DNA of 64,000 bases. It comes from Alopecurus myosuroides. Lineage: Eukaryota > Streptophyta > Magnoliopsida > Poales > Poaceae. The position numbers were made by a program, and so were the translations under genes. The stretch is from positions 312,965,652 to 313,029,651 of the forward strand of contig CM054060.1 in NCBI GenBank assembly GCA_028641055.1. Direction: 5' to 3'. The notes under the pieces were generated by a model that saw nothing but the letters and a program-made list of their open reading frames with translations, did no database searches and had not been told where the DNA came from. Each line of letters begins with the position of its first letter. The first letter of the stretch is position 1. Below, piece after piece: positions 1-10,699 of this stretch.

Positions 1-437
1 GTTGATTAAATTTAGTGTAGGTTTAATATCCTGGTCAATGGAATGACATGTCCAATAAAATCCTATGGGAAGAGCAGTGTCCTTTGATTGTGGTGAAGTA
101 ATTTTTTCATTAGGTTGGACCTCATGTTATTTTTCTATAAGATTTACACTACAAGATTCCTACAAGATAACTTCCTACAAAATATGACCCCATGAATCAA
201 ACAAATTCTATAGGAAAATTTAGTGTAAGATCTAATCCTACAAAAATTGTACACGCTGTTCCTTGGATCAAAAGAGCCCTTATGTGGGATGGTTCCCCCG
301 TTGAACTGGTTTACTTCTAGTAGAATATTATAGCCCGCTATGCAACTCTACATTACTTCACCCGTATAAAGTTTCTATTGTGTATCCACTTGCAAAATAT
401 AGACTAAAATGTAAAAATAAAATTATTGTACTAATCA
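1..437. other. AT-rich intergenic DNA, possible MITE remnant
   Basis: No coding region is visible. The stretch around 95-282 has scattered repeats of a TCCTACAA-type word and ends in a GATCAAAAGAGCCC motif, which resembles the edges of grass MITEs related to hAT or Mutator. I cannot find a matching opposite terminal repeat, so the class is uncertain. Just before the LINE, TGTACTAATCA at about 427-437 resembles TGTACCTAATCG directly after the LINE A-tail at 5021, so it may be a diverged target-site duplication. Confidence 0.3.
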
Positions 438-504
438 ATAAACAATGACAGTTTATGAGTGAGAAAATTGATTACAAGTATATGTATGCAACCGACCAGG
501 CGGG

Positions 505-1182
505 TTGGATGTGGGGGCGTCGACGGTGAAGGTGGCATCTGCTTCGACGATGGAGACCCCGGTCGGTCATAGCTCATCCCAACCAGGCGGGTTGGGGTTG
601 GCAGCTGTATTGACTTCGACACCGCGACCATCGATGGCGGCGGTGTTGGCTTATGGGGGTCTGGCGGCGGCTGATTCGGAGGTTCGCTCTAGTGCACGCT
701 TACGGGCGAAACCGGACGCGGATCTTCCCCAGGAGCTGAGGGCAATGGCCCTGGCGCAGCGCAAGGACATCGTCTTTCCTAGAGGTACACCACCACTCCC
801 CGTTGGTTTATCTTTACTTTCTTTTTCAAATTCTGAGATTAAAGCGCGTGCGGATAAATTAGGTGTGTCATTAGGCAGAAACAAACAACAAATTGATGCG
901 TCTATTCATGGTTTGTTAGAACAGGAAAAAGATAGGTCCCTTATTTTTCTTCGGAATAATTTAAAAGAGATGTTAGATGATGATCCGATTGATTCGAACC
1001 CATCTTTGACCCTCACGAAAGCATCAAACTTGAGTGAGGATCTTGGTGATGCGAGTGAGCCCGAGGATGATCACACGGACCATCCTTTGCTCTCAAAGAC
1101 GGTTAAACGTAACCGCAAGAAGAACATCGGTTCTGTATCCAAACCTAGGAGAAGCACTAGGATTAAACAATTCAAAAAGTGA
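505..1182 (+). CDS. LINE ORF1 remnant (C-terminal nucleic-acid-binding part)
   Basis: About 225 codons, open without an obvious ATG start; the first in-frame start-like codon is TTG at 505. The C-terminal third is acidic and then strongly basic, ending in a Lys/Arg-rich tail (residues KPRRSTRIKQFKK), which fits an RNA-binding ORF1 C-terminus. No CCHC zinc knuckle is visible, and complete plant L1 ORF1 proteins are usually longer, so the N-terminal part appears lost by 5' truncation. Its role in a complete element is to bind the LINE RNA and accompany ORF2 protein to the nucleus. The stop codon lies one base before the ORF2 ATG. The assignment rests mainly on position next to ORF2. Confidence 0.7.
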   Translation: MDVGASTVKVASASTMETPVGHSSSQPGGLGLAAVLTSTPRPSMAAVLAYGGLAAADSEVRSSARLRAKPDADLPQELRAMALAQRKDIVFPRGTPPLPVGLSLLSFSNSEIKARADKLGVSLGRNKQQIDASIHGLLEQEKDRSLIFLRNNLKEMLDDDPIDSNPSLTLTKASNLSEDLGDASEPEDDHTDHPLLSKTVKRNRKKNIGSVSKPRRSTRIKQFKK

Positions 1183-1183
1183 G

Positions 1184-4100
1184 ATGAGAGGCTTGATCTG
1201 GAATAGTAATGGGTTTGGGGATCATGCTAAACACTTGGCGGTTCATGAATTTATTAAAGAACATAAGGTTGATTTCATTGCTCTAATTGAAACTGGAAGA
1301 TCTTCTTTTACTACGCATTTTCTAGATTTTCTTGCTGGGGGTAAGGACTTCACGTGGTTCTGTTTGCCTCCTCATGGTCGATCTGGAGGGATGCTTGTAG
1401 GTTTTAATGGTGGTTCTCTTTCGGCACAAACCGTTGTGTCTGGAGATTTCTGCCTTAAGTTTCATGTCAAGACTTTAGCAGATGGTTTTGATTGGGCTTT
1501 TGTCGTAGTTTACGGGGCTGCACAAGACTCAAAGAAACCAGATTTTCTTGCTGAGTTAGTACGTATTTGTGACAATGAAACTCTTCCGATTCTAGTGGGG
1601 GGAGACTTTAATATCATTCGGAGGCAGGAAGAAAAGAGCAATGATAATTTTAATGCGAGATGGCCGTTTATTTTTAATGCTATTATCGACAGTTTGGACT
1701 TGAAAGAAATTTCTCTATCCGGGAGACAATTTACTTGGGCTAGTTGGGGAGATAATCCGACGTATGAAAAGCTTGATCGTTTTCTTAACAGTGTTGAGTG
1801 GGAACAGAAATATCCTATGGTTACGGTGCATGCCCTGACTCGAACGGGGTCAGATCATACACCGCTGCTATTAGACTCTGGGGCTCAAGCACATGTGGGT
1901 AATAAGAGTCAGTTTTCATTTGAACTCTCTTGGATACGCCAAGAAGGTTTTTATGAACTGGTGTGTAAGGAATGGAGGTCGGTTACGTCTGGGCTAAACC
2001 CATTAGATAGGTGGCAAAATAAGATTAGACACCTAAGACAATTCTTACGAGGATGGGCGAAAAACCAAAGTGGGGTTTATAGAAAACTAAAAGATAAACT
2101 AACGGCACTCATAGATTTGCTAGATATTAAGGCGGAATCGACTCCTTTGACAGTGGCCGAACGGGCCGCAAAAAAGGAGGCTGATGATTACCTACGAAAG
2201 TTGAAACGAGATGAGGAATCCAAATGGGCGCAACGGGCAAAAGTTAAACATATACAAGAAGGAGGAAGTAATACGAAATACTTTCACCTCATTGCAAACG
2301 GGAAACATAGGAAGAAAATGATTTTTCAATTGGAGCAGGATGAGGGAACGATTTTAGGGGAGATTAACCTTAGAACGTTTATCTCTGAATACTACAAGAA
2401 GTTATTCGGGGCACCGGCGCCGACTAATGTTTCTTTGGTAGAGGAGAGGACGGACGATTTGCCTCAAATATCACATGAGGAGAATTGCATTCTTACATCT
2501 CCTTTTACGGATAAGGAGGTATTCGAAGCAATTTCTCAGATGGAACACAATAAGGCCCCGGGTCCAGATGGATTCCCAGCGGAGTTCTATCAGAGTTTTT
2601 GGGAGGTGATTAAGGTGGATTTGATGTCGATGTTTGCTCAACTCCATAATGGAGATTTACCATTATTTAAATTAAACTTTGGGGTTATCACGTTACTTCC
2701 AAAGAAGGAGGATGCGAGTCGTATTGAGCAATATCGACCTATTTGTTTGCTAAATGTTAGTTTCAAAATATTCACCAAGGTGGGTACCAACAGGGTAACT
2801 TCTATTGCGAGTAAAGTTATCCGACCAACTCAATCAGCGTTTCTACCCGGTAGAAATATTCTTGAAGGAGTTGTGGTACTACATGAAACAATTCATGAGA
2901 TTAAAAGGAAAAAATTGGATGGGGTTTTGTTTAAAATTGACTTTGAAAAAGCGTATGACAAGGTGAATTGGTCTTTTTTACAACAAGTTTTGAGGATGAA
3001 AGGTTTTTCACCTAAGTGGTGTGATTGGATTGCTCGTTTTGTTCAAGGGGGTAGTGTCGGGATTAAGGTTAATGATGATATCGGTCATTATTTCCAAACG
3101 CTAAAAGGTTTGAGACAGGGTGATCCGCTATCACCTATTCTCTTTAATCTTGTAGCAGATATGTTGGCTATCCTCATAGAACGAGCTAAGGAGGATGGTC
3201 AAGTGGGAGGATTGATTCCTCACCTTGTCGAAGGAGGGGTCTCCATTCTCCAATATGCCGACGATACGATTATTTTTATGGAACATGACTTAGAAAAGGC
3301 ACTGAACATGAAACTCATACTTGCGATGTTTGAGCTTCTGTCCGGTCTTAAAATTAATTTCCATAAGAGTGAGATTTTTTGTTTCGGTAAAGCGAAAGAG
3401 ACCCAAGATGATTACCGAATTATATTTGGTTGTGAGATAGGAACGTTACCGTTAAAATATCTCGGCATACCAATTCACCATAGAAAACTTCTCAATAAAG
3501 AGTGGAAACCGATTGAGGATAGATTTGATTCCAAACTAAGTTCTTGGGCTGGGAAATTGTTGTCTTACGGGGATCGCCTCGTCCTGATAAATGCGGTTCT
3601 ATCCAGCTTGCCGATGTTTTTGCTTTCCTTTTTCGAAATTCCAGTGGGAGTGAGGAAACGTTTGGATTACTATCGCTCAAGGTTTTTTTTGGCAAAGCGA
3701 TGTCAAAAGAAGGAAATATCGCCTTACAAAATGGAATATTGTGTGCCGTCCTAAAGATCAAGGGGGATTAGGAATAGAGGTCTTACAAGTTAAGAACATG
3801 TGTCTGTTGAGTAAGTGGTTTTACAAAATTTTGACTGAGGAGGGGGTTTGGCAAGAGTTATTAACTAATAAATATCTAGGAGATAAAACGTTGTCTCAGG
3901 TAGAGAGCAAGCCAAATGATTCACCCTTCTGGAAAGGTCTCCTGAAAGTTAAAGATGAATTCTTTTCACGGGGTAAATTCTCTTTAGGTAACGGTCAGCA
4001 GGTGCGTTTTTGGGAAGATACATGGTTAGGCGATAAACCGTTATCACAATCCTATCCATCGTTGTATAACATCGCTTCGAGTAAACACGTTACAGTGGCG

Positions 4101-4829
4101 GCGGTGTTAGCCCATAATCCTCTAGATGTTCGGTTTCGGAGACATCTGATTGGATACACAAGGGACCGTTGGTTGCATTTGGTTGAAAGGTTGATGGACG
4201 TGTCATTAACTAATCAGTCAGATGTGTTCCGTTGGAAGCTCACATTGGATGGGGTTTTCACGGTCAAATCTTATTATGCTGACTTGTCGCATGGATCCAC
4301 AACATTTTTACGAAAATACTTGTGGAAACTAAAGGTACCATTGAAGATTAAGATCTTTCTCTGGTTTCTTAATAGAAAAGTTATTCTCACTAAAGATAAT
4401 CTGATAAAGAGGAATTGGCATGGTTGTAAAAAGTGTGTTTTTTGCGACGCAGATGAGTCTGTGGAACACCTATTTATAACATGTCCGTTTGCCCGTGATA
4501 TTTGGCGTCTTATACACTTTACGTATAGCATTTATCCACCTACTAGCATTGCGAATATGTTTGGTAATTGGTTACATGGTATTGATAGGAAAACAAAGGC
4601 ACGAATTCGAATTGGTGCGGCTGCTTTCCTGTGGGCAATTTGGAATTGCCGGAATGATTTGGTTTTTAACAAGCAAACGAATATTCACTTTTTGCAGGTT
4701 GTCAACAAGGCGGTCTATTCTATCCAGATGTGGGCATTCCTTCTCCCCCTGGATCAGCGAGGACTTATGGATTCCGGCTGTGCTCGATTGATGGCGGTCA
4801 TTCGGGCTATTTACAGCCAGGCTGGGTGA
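1184..4829 (+). pseudogene. LINE ORF2: endonuclease, reverse transcriptase, RT zinc finger (one frameshift)
   Basis: ORF2 starts at ATG 1184 with the plant APE-type endonuclease opening (WNSNGFG), then ALIETGRSS near residue 36, VGGDFNII near residue 139 and GSDHTPLLLD near residue 222. The RT follows: NKAPGPDGFPAEFYQ, DFEKAYDKVNW near residue 586, GLRQGDPLSPILFN near 643 and the catalytic QYADDTIIF near 690. The last part is the RT-associated zinc-finger domain (about 4230-4600) with a CVFC...HLFITCP signature. The frame is lost at the T8 run at 3683-3690, where seven Ts would keep the frame from RFF into the WQSD segment. Translation then continues in the next frame from about 3690 to the TGA at 4827-4829. 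Apart from this one base the frame is open for about 1,215 codons, the usual plant L1 ORF2 length. Confidence 0.93.
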
Positions 4830-5020
4830 CTTAATTCTAGGCGAATTAATGCGTAGTTCGTCTATGTTTCGGTGGCTTGTCTTTGTGGCCACGCTATCCG
4901 ACCCATGATTGTAATAAATTATATACTACGGATGTTTCTTTTTATTTAATAAAAAACCGGCTGTGTGCATCACTTTGATGCAGAGGCCGGGGCCCAGGCT
5001 CCCATTTCTAAAAAAAAAAA
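4830..5020 (+). other. LINE 3' untranslated region and A-tail
   Basis: Non-coding tail of the LINE. It contains AATAAA-like signals near 4911-4917 and 4945-4955, a GC-rich stretch at 4980-5000 (AGAGGCCGGGGCCCAGGC), and an 11-base A run at 5010-5020 that marks the 3' end of the inserted cDNA. Confidence 0.8.
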
Positions 5021-5196
5021 TGTACCTAATCGTGAAATTAGTATAAATATAATGCACTAACCAAAATTAAACTGTTCTCATTATGTTTTATTTTCAACAA
5101 ATCGGAAACAACTTTGACCCACGAGATCAAGAGATCGTGTTTCATATCTTAACACCTATACTAGAAAAAGGTTTATATGATCATCAGTAACAAGTA

Positions 5197-5660
5197 CGCA
5201 CCCGAGACTGCTAAATCGGAACTAGAGCCCCCCCCCCGTCTCGGGTGGCTTACGACCCGGGACAACACGGAGGCCACGTGTGCCACTGGCTGAGCTCCTG
5301 GTCGAGGAGTTCTAGTCCCGGTTTGTACTAGGACCCGGGAGAAAATTGTCCCCATGTGGCAGCCTCCTGGCTTGACTTCTTTTATTTATTTTTAATTATG
5401 ATCAATAATGCAAAAATATATGGTTAATTAATAAAAAACCAGAAAAATAAAAATAGCATATCAAAATGTTCATAAAAGAAAAATCTATCTAATAAAAATG
5501 TATTTTATACTTTATGATAATTCAACGGGGACTAGAGCCCGTCTATTCATTTACATGGAGATCGATCGATCTATCTAATCGGGACCAGATCCCGTCTATT
5601 TACATGGAGATCTAACCGGGAATAGAGCCTGTCTAAGAGATCATAATCAGGACTAGTGCC
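5197..5660. repeat. CACTA subterminal repeat cluster
   Basis: Degenerate copies of a short motif occur at about 5526-5544, 5578-5600, 5618-5636 and 5648-5668 (variants of GGGACTAGAGCCCGTCTA). Inverted forms occur at about 5310-5340 (CTAGTCCCGG). A perfect 10-bp inverted repeat, CACCCGAGAC and GTCTCGGGTG, lies at about 5198-5247 with a C9 run in its loop side. Arrays of short direct and inverted motifs near the ends are the known transposase-binding regions of CACTA elements. Confidence 0.55.
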
Positions 5661-5817
5661 CATCTAGGTGTCATTGTATTTGCTTGAGCTGCTTATGACA
5701 TGGTCCATCAGAAATCCCGTAATTTCCTCTTGAATTGCTAGAAAGCGCTTATAATAACAAAAATTATGAATGACACTCAACACAACTGATGTTAATAAAA
5801 TAAAATTGTGAATATAT

Positions 5818-6482
5818 TTAATCATGTACTTCTAAAAATACCGCCCGGTTCCGCTCAGTGACCTCCTTGTGAATCCACTCGCAAACGAAGTATCCACACA
5901 AATTACTGGCTGCCACTCGCACTTTACGAGAATACAATTCAATAAAATATAATCAAGAATGATATAATTATATTGAAATTAGAACTAAAGAGATGTGCGG
6001 AGCTAGCTCGTACTACTTACCTTCATATGACGAAAACTAAGTTTCTATTTAAATTCACCAGGTGTGCTCTGTTTGAAATTTTTCCTAACCCTACACGGCA
6101 AAAAAATGAATAATAAGTTATTAGTTACTTGATATCTCAGGAAATGAATAAAAGAGACCGATATAGTGGATAATTATCAAAATTACCTTTGAAGCACATC
6201 TAAATGGTTTTTGTACTTCTCTTTGGGTTTCGCCAATGAGTCGTAGATTTCAAATCTTCCGTCGTCAACTTGAATCATTAGCAGAACGTAAAGGAAGCTG
6301 CGCACGTTTATATACGTCCGTAACTCATCGGCTACACTTAACATCGAGTAAGGAAAAATCGATGTGTCTAAAAGATAGTAACATTCTTACTCGAAGTTGT
6401 AAGGAAACAATATCTTCTTTTTGTAATGTTGTTTCTGTATGAACCTTAGCAAGTTATCGTCCGTTTCCTTGGCGAAGTCCAT
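5818..6482 (-). pseudogene. CACTA-associated ULP1/SENP-like cysteine protease, C-terminal exons (decayed)
   Basis: Three exon-like blocks can be read on the minus strand. The first (6482 to 6391) ends in KKKILFPYNF, a motif seen in CACTA-linked ULP1 genes. A 93-bp intron (6390-6298) with GTAAG donor and CAG acceptor follows. The second block (6297-6187) reads VLLMIQVDDGRFEIYDSLAK and is followed by a GTAAT donor. The third (about 5925-5818) contains CGYFVCEWIHKE, with the position expected for the catalytic Cys, and stops at TAA 5818-5820. In related proteins the second block opens with a His-Trp pair; here the matching residues read Leu-Tyr, so the catalytic His is lost. Upstream coding exons are not recognised. 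In the family these proteases are passengers of CACTA elements with unclear roles. Confidence 0.6.
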
Positions 6483-6499
6483 GAGCAATCTTATATTTA

Positions 6500-7039
6500 C
6501 TAATTGGAGGCACCAATAAAGACTCCACGTTGATCCACATCATCTAAATTAATTAAGCCGTTAGATATAGATTTTACGGCGAGGATGGACCGTGCGGAAA
6601 ACTCATACCCATACGTGCCAAATAATCTGGCACGATAGTCTAAGGTCGTGTCCTATGTGAGACGTGGGAAAAAAAGCAATAGACGGTTGTAATCCGGACT
6701 CTTTACTTTAAATGTTATTTGGATCGTATATTCAAAAAAAAAATGTTACTTGGATCGTATTAAATCAGTTAGGCTTTAACATATTTGATTTGCTGGACTC
6801 CTGAGATTCGACGCTATTCGCAGACCTGCATGAATTTAATAGAATGAGATTCCTTCAGCTTCGTCAAGCTGGAAAAAAATTATCTACCCATGAAGATTTT
6901 CTAGTGGCCACACATGTGCAAGAAGATTACCAGGGCAAGGTGTGCGCGTGCACGAAGCGATTCACGGACACGAGATATAGGCAAGGTTTCGTGACATGCA
7001 GACAAGCCTTTCTCCATGGCCAATCTGCAACATGCAGAT
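6500..7039. other. Intergenic DNA, nothing recognised
   Basis: No convincing coding frame or element edge. A small open frame at 6844-7068 has no recognisable domain and overlaps the start of the tandem duplication that follows. Two near-copies of a TTGGATCGTAT word occur at about 6719 and 6750. Confidence 0.4.
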
Positions 7040-7550
7040 TGTGCGTCTCCGCGCCGGCGACTGTCTAAGTTTGCGTCATCGATCACGGACGGCCGGAGAT
7101 CAATGTGAGGCACTCATCAACCATAGTCCGTAGTAGTCCCTGTACTCGGTTACTCGGTTACGGGATTAATCACGGTGATCCCAGGTAAAGTTCTAGCAGC
7201 AGAGACATTTTCTCAATCATATTTGTCCAAATCATTGATCTGTAAAATTTATGAGAATTGATTATGATCTCTCATGGATGCCTTGGTGCAGATGCTCACG
7301 GTGCGAACATGTGCATCTCCACGTCGAATTTTGCGCCATCACGGACAGCCGGAGATCAGTGTGAGGCACTCATCAACCGAAGTAGGTAGTCCCCTATACT
7401 CGGTTCCGGGACCAATCACGGTGATCTCCGGTAAGGTTCCATCAGCACAAACGTTTTCTCGGTCAGATTCATCCCATCTTTGATCTATAAAGTGGTAATG
7501 TTCGTTCATGAATGCATTGGTGCAGATCCTCTCGGTGAAACACATAGTCA
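7040..7550. repeat. Diverged tandem duplication, unit about 260 bp
   Basis: Two adjacent units share a series of aligned words: CACGGAC.GCCGGAGATCA at about 7084 and 7341, GTGAGGCACTCATCAACC at 7105 and 7360, AATCACGGTGATC at 7168 and 7414, and TTGGTGCAGAT at 7282 and 7519. The second copy is slightly shorter, with several indels. The two copies differ at a substantial fraction of sites, so the duplication is old. I cannot assign the duplicated sequence to a gene or element. Confidence 0.7.
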
Positions 7551-7718
7551 CTAGCCTATGCTGCAGGTTGGACCTGCCTCCCTGTGCAAGTTCCAGGTAA
7601 AAAAAATCTCTATTCTCAATCCTATTACCTTGCTTTTGTTTTAGGTTCTTCAGAACCTAATATGGTTGTCAAAATCTAATATCTGTGAATCTCATCTAAT
7701 CTTCTCTTCTAATAGTCA

Positions 7719-7760
7719 TGACCTACGGACCTTTTTTTTGAAACGGTGACCTACGAACCT
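7719..7760. repeat. Short T-tract insertion flanked by a 14-bp direct repeat
   Basis: TGACCTACGGACCT at 7719-7732 and TGACCTACGAACCT at 7747-7760 flank a 14-bp insert consisting of seven Ts and GAAACGG. The pattern is that of a target-site duplication around the stub of a 5'-truncated LINE or SINE inserted on the minus strand (T-tract = A-tail). Confidence 0.45.
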
Positions 7761-9480
7761 AGCCGGGACAACCCCATTGTCTCCTTGTACTGCCAACAAA
7801 TCTGACAGGGAGATGGCTGTACCGTCGCTGATCACCTTCGGGGGGCCAAGTATGTCAACCCGCATCTCTTCATGCAGAAATCAGCAAACAGACTAAGCGC
7901 ATTTTCCATTTGCAGCAGATGTTCCATACTCCCAGCTGTCCAAAAATGTTTTCAGACTAAAAGCCGTAATTTTCTTAACTTACATGGCAAGAGAAGAAAA
8001 AATATTATCAATGTGTATTTTATATACTCAATTAGTTGATTATAGTATTAACTACATGTCTACATGGTTACGGTTTAATTCCTTAACTACATAACCATTC
8101 TTTTCTGGCGAATTAATAAATTAAACAATTAATTTGTAGTTTTTGGTTTAGTTTGTCTTTCCAATATAATCATGTGAAAATATTTCTATATAAAGTGTAT
8201 CTTGTAATATAGATGCATATCAAGTTTGAGTGAGGAAGTCATTCAGAAGATATAGAAGTGAAACAGTACCTATTGTTTGTGTTATCCGGAATATTTGGCC
8301 ATTGGTTGACGCGTGAGTTTTTACAAGTATGTATAAATGGATATGCAATTCTAAATAACCATCATGCTATTAGCAGAAAACATTTTACTATTCAAAGGCA
8401 AACTATCCCCCATGGAAATTATAAGGCGCGTTTCTCTTTAGTTGTTTCACTTTCTTCCATGTGCAATGGCATTTGTTCAAATCCGTGTGGAAATGAAGGT
8501 CACATTAAGTCAAGCTCCATCTTGACGGGTAAAGGATTCTCCCATACAAACATTTTTCCGGATGAATCTTTTTTGTGCATCCAGGATTCCAGGTACGTAA
8601 AAATATAATGGAATGATATATAACCATCAATCAGAACATGTACATATTAAGACTCAAAAGAACTATATGTAAGAAATTGGGAAATAATCTATTAATAATT
8701 CCCCACTCGAAATAAATGTTGCGTGACTCAGGTCCAAGTGTTAAAAATCGAATTCACATGGATGAAAAAATGGGAACAAACACTTTTTGACACATCCTTT
8801 TGGTAATCTTTTACCTGCAAACTGCATGTCAAATATTATAAATGATACTAATGCTTCTTTTCCTGACTTATGTATAAGATTTACATCAAAATAAATCAGT
8901 TCCTTTTTATGTAGTTCAAATGTTGATATCGATCCACTATCCAGCATCATGTCAAGTCGCAGAAAATGCAAGCATACAGATGTATTTAAGTACTATTTCT
9001 TTTCCTTTTTGTTCAATTTAAACATGCCATTACATACATGTCCCAACAATTGGATGTTAAGCCATGCATGAGGAAAATCCTTTGGTATTCTAATTCTCCA
9101 ATGTTCATTGTAAATTTCTTGGTTTTAATGTGCAAATAATATCTGACACTATTCGCGATTACACGGAGCATATATAGCAGGGTCGTTGTGGAGGAAAGGA
9201 ACAGACGAAAATCAAGATGCAGCCTGGCTGATGACCGCGAGTTGCACAGGTCGTAGGAGGCATACTTGCAACAAAATATTTCATACCAGCTAGCCCAGCG
9301 TAATGTTTTCTCTTACCTAAGTCCCCAAATATTTGTACGTTTGTCTGCTACGTTTTCTGAAAGAGGGGACACTTCGTTGCTATATATGGCGAAGGCTTGG
9401 ACTTTGGGCATTTGTTGGACTTAAATCTGGCACTTTAGAAGAAATAATAGAAAGTTTATAATTGGAGAAAGCAAAAGAAG
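7761..9480. other. AT-rich intergenic DNA, no gene recognised
   Basis: Open frames of 76-116 codons occur (for example 8258-8608 plus and 8741-8971 minus) but show no known domain, no codon-like periodicity that I can judge by eye, and no supporting neighbours. A short ATG-led frame at about 7813 (MAVPSLITFGGP) ends quickly. Treated as non-genic. Confidence 0.4.
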
Positions 9481-9482
9481 TA

Positions 9483-9575
9483 CTCCCTCCGATCCGAAAT
9501 AATGGGCGCAAGATTGTGAATGGTTTAGGCAAAATTTTGCCTAACCATCCGACCATTAAATCGGATCGGAGGTAG
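9483..9575. mobile_element. Stowaway MITE (Tc1/Mariner type), about 93 bp
   Basis: The left end CTCCCTCCGATCC (9483-9495) and the right end GGATCGGAGGTAG (9563-9575) are inverted repeats with one mismatch. Both sides are flanked by TA (9481-9482 and 9576-9577), the Stowaway target duplication. Internal AATAATGGGCGCAAG is also typical of grass Stowaways. At 93 bp it is at the short end of the family and has no coding capacity; it would be mobilised by a Mariner transposase in trans. Confidence 0.85.
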
Positions 9576-9589
9576 TAGTACTGAACTTG

Positions 9590-9971
9590 CAACTGTATTT
9601 TGTTTTTGAATTCCGTACAGTGAAGTGAGGTCGGTGTTGACATCCAAGTTGCCGGGGCAGTCGTAAAGAACTTTGAACATCATCGGGTGCACCATCTTTG
9701 TCCACTTTGGCGGCTGGCGCCATGATCCTCCAGGGGACGATAGCATGAGCGCCGGGTACAGCATGGACGTTGTCTGTTTCAAGGGAGCCAAATCCACATA
9801 CAGAAAATCGTCCTGGGATGCACCCACAACGGGTTTGCCACCCTCTCCGAGGTCGACGTGCGGCACAACTGCATATGCAGCAGGAGCGTGATCCGCGTAA
9901 CACGGCTCAGGCACGAGAATCCGTAATTGTGGTTGTATGGTGACGAAGAGGAAAGCTGGGCGAGCTGACAA
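9590..9971 (-). pseudogene. Unrecognised protein-coding fragment
   Basis: A minus-strand frame of about 125 codons reads like real protein. Segments include VVPHVDLGEGGKPVVGAS, DDFLYVDLAPLKQTTSMLY, PALMLSSPGGSWRQPPKW and MVHPMMFKVLYDCPGNLDVN. I do not recognise the family and no catalytic motif is evident. It is GC-richer than its surroundings. The frame runs on into the Stowaway element (9483-9575), where the residues turn nonsensical, so the coding part ends near 9600, either at an exon boundary or because the MITE landed just downstream. No promoter or further exons are visible on either side. It may be a displaced exon of a host gene, perhaps captured by an element such as the neighbouring Helitron; that is inference. 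Confidence 0.4.
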
Positions 9972-10029
9972 ATTGCAGTGGGTGACCAGGACAAAGAATG
10001 GCGACCGACGAGCCTCCGTGACGGTACAC

Positions 10030-10699
10030 GGTAATTAAACACAAGCAGGACCGCATGAGTGGATGGATAAATTCTTAAATGAAATTTTAATTTAAAATAG
10101 GAGCCGCTATGAGGAGGTTTTTAAACCTAAGTAAAACATATACGCACATGGATACAAAAGTTTTTATGAAGATTAATACTCATACGCAATTTTGTCAAAA
10201 TTTATAGCGTAAACAATCAAACATATTATTTCTCTTTATTATCCCTAAATATTGACATGCAATTTTGAAAACATTTCAGTGAGTTATATAAACCCAAATA
10301 TACCATGAAACACACATATATGGTCGCAAAAATTATACCAGATCATGGAATTATTCTTATAGACACTAAATACGACTTGCAGAAAATTAATATAAAAAAT
10401 TTACCAAATGCACTTCCGTATCAAATGAACTAAATTACCTAACAGTCAAACCTAAAAACTAATACAAGACACATATAAATATTTAAATTGGCAATTTGCT
10501 CGCAGCTAATGGTCAGTAATAAAACTCACGTGTGACATGCCACCACAAGAAGTAAAAAATAACTACAAAAATACCATATAAAACAATTCACTCGAAAATG
10601 ATTTAAATAGTATGGTTTAACTTGCAAAAATAATAACTGTAAAATAACCACTTAAAAATTATTTAACAATAGCAAGATATAGCAAAACAATAGACATAA
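10030..10699. other. AT-rich DNA left of Helitron terminus
   Basis: About 670 bp of strongly AT-rich sequence with no open frame of note and no recognised element edge. Confidence 0.4.

Larger units (their letters stand above)
472..5020 (+). mobile_element. L1-type LINE (non-LTR retrotransposon), 5' truncated
   Basis: A non-LTR retrotransposon of the plant L1 type. It carries the C-terminal part of ORF1, then ORF2 with endonuclease, reverse transcriptase and an RT-associated zinc finger, then a 190-bp 3' region and an A-tail at 5010-5020. Stop and start of the two ORFs are one base apart (stop 1180-1182, ATG 1184), the usual tight arrangement. The left boundary is not sharp. The ORF1 frame is open back to about 472, but the full-length ORF1 N-terminus is absent, so the copy was 5' truncated as most LINE insertions are. 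ORF2 carries one frameshift, so the copy is inactive, but the remaining frame is otherwise open, which suggests modest age. Confidence 0.93.
5153..6500 (-). mobile_element. CACTA (En/Spm-type) transposon terminal fragment
   Basis: The left edge near 5153 reads CAC followed by CTATACTAGAAAAAGG, close to the CACTA...AGAAAAAGG terminal repeats of grass CACTA elements. Inside it are several copies of a subterminal motif of the form GGGACTAGAGCCCGTCTA, and a decayed ULP1-type protease gene on the minus strand, which is characteristic of this superfamily. No matching right-hand terminal repeat was found, so the right limit is arbitrary and the element is probably truncated. The transposase itself is not recognised. 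Confidence rests on three independent weak to moderate signals coinciding. Confidence 0.6.

Noticed and set aside
5526..5668. CRISPR-like spaced repeats
   Set aside because: Motifs are short, degenerate, irregularly spaced and present in both orientations; CACTA subterminal repeats explain them.
7813..7895. First exon of a host gene (MAVPSLITFGGP)
   Set aside because: The frame ends within about 30 codons, no splice-compatible downstream exon is recognisable, and the surroundings are non-genic.
8258..8608. 116-codon frame as a gene
   Set aside because: No domain, no homologue I recognise, AT-rich context; consistent with a chance frame.
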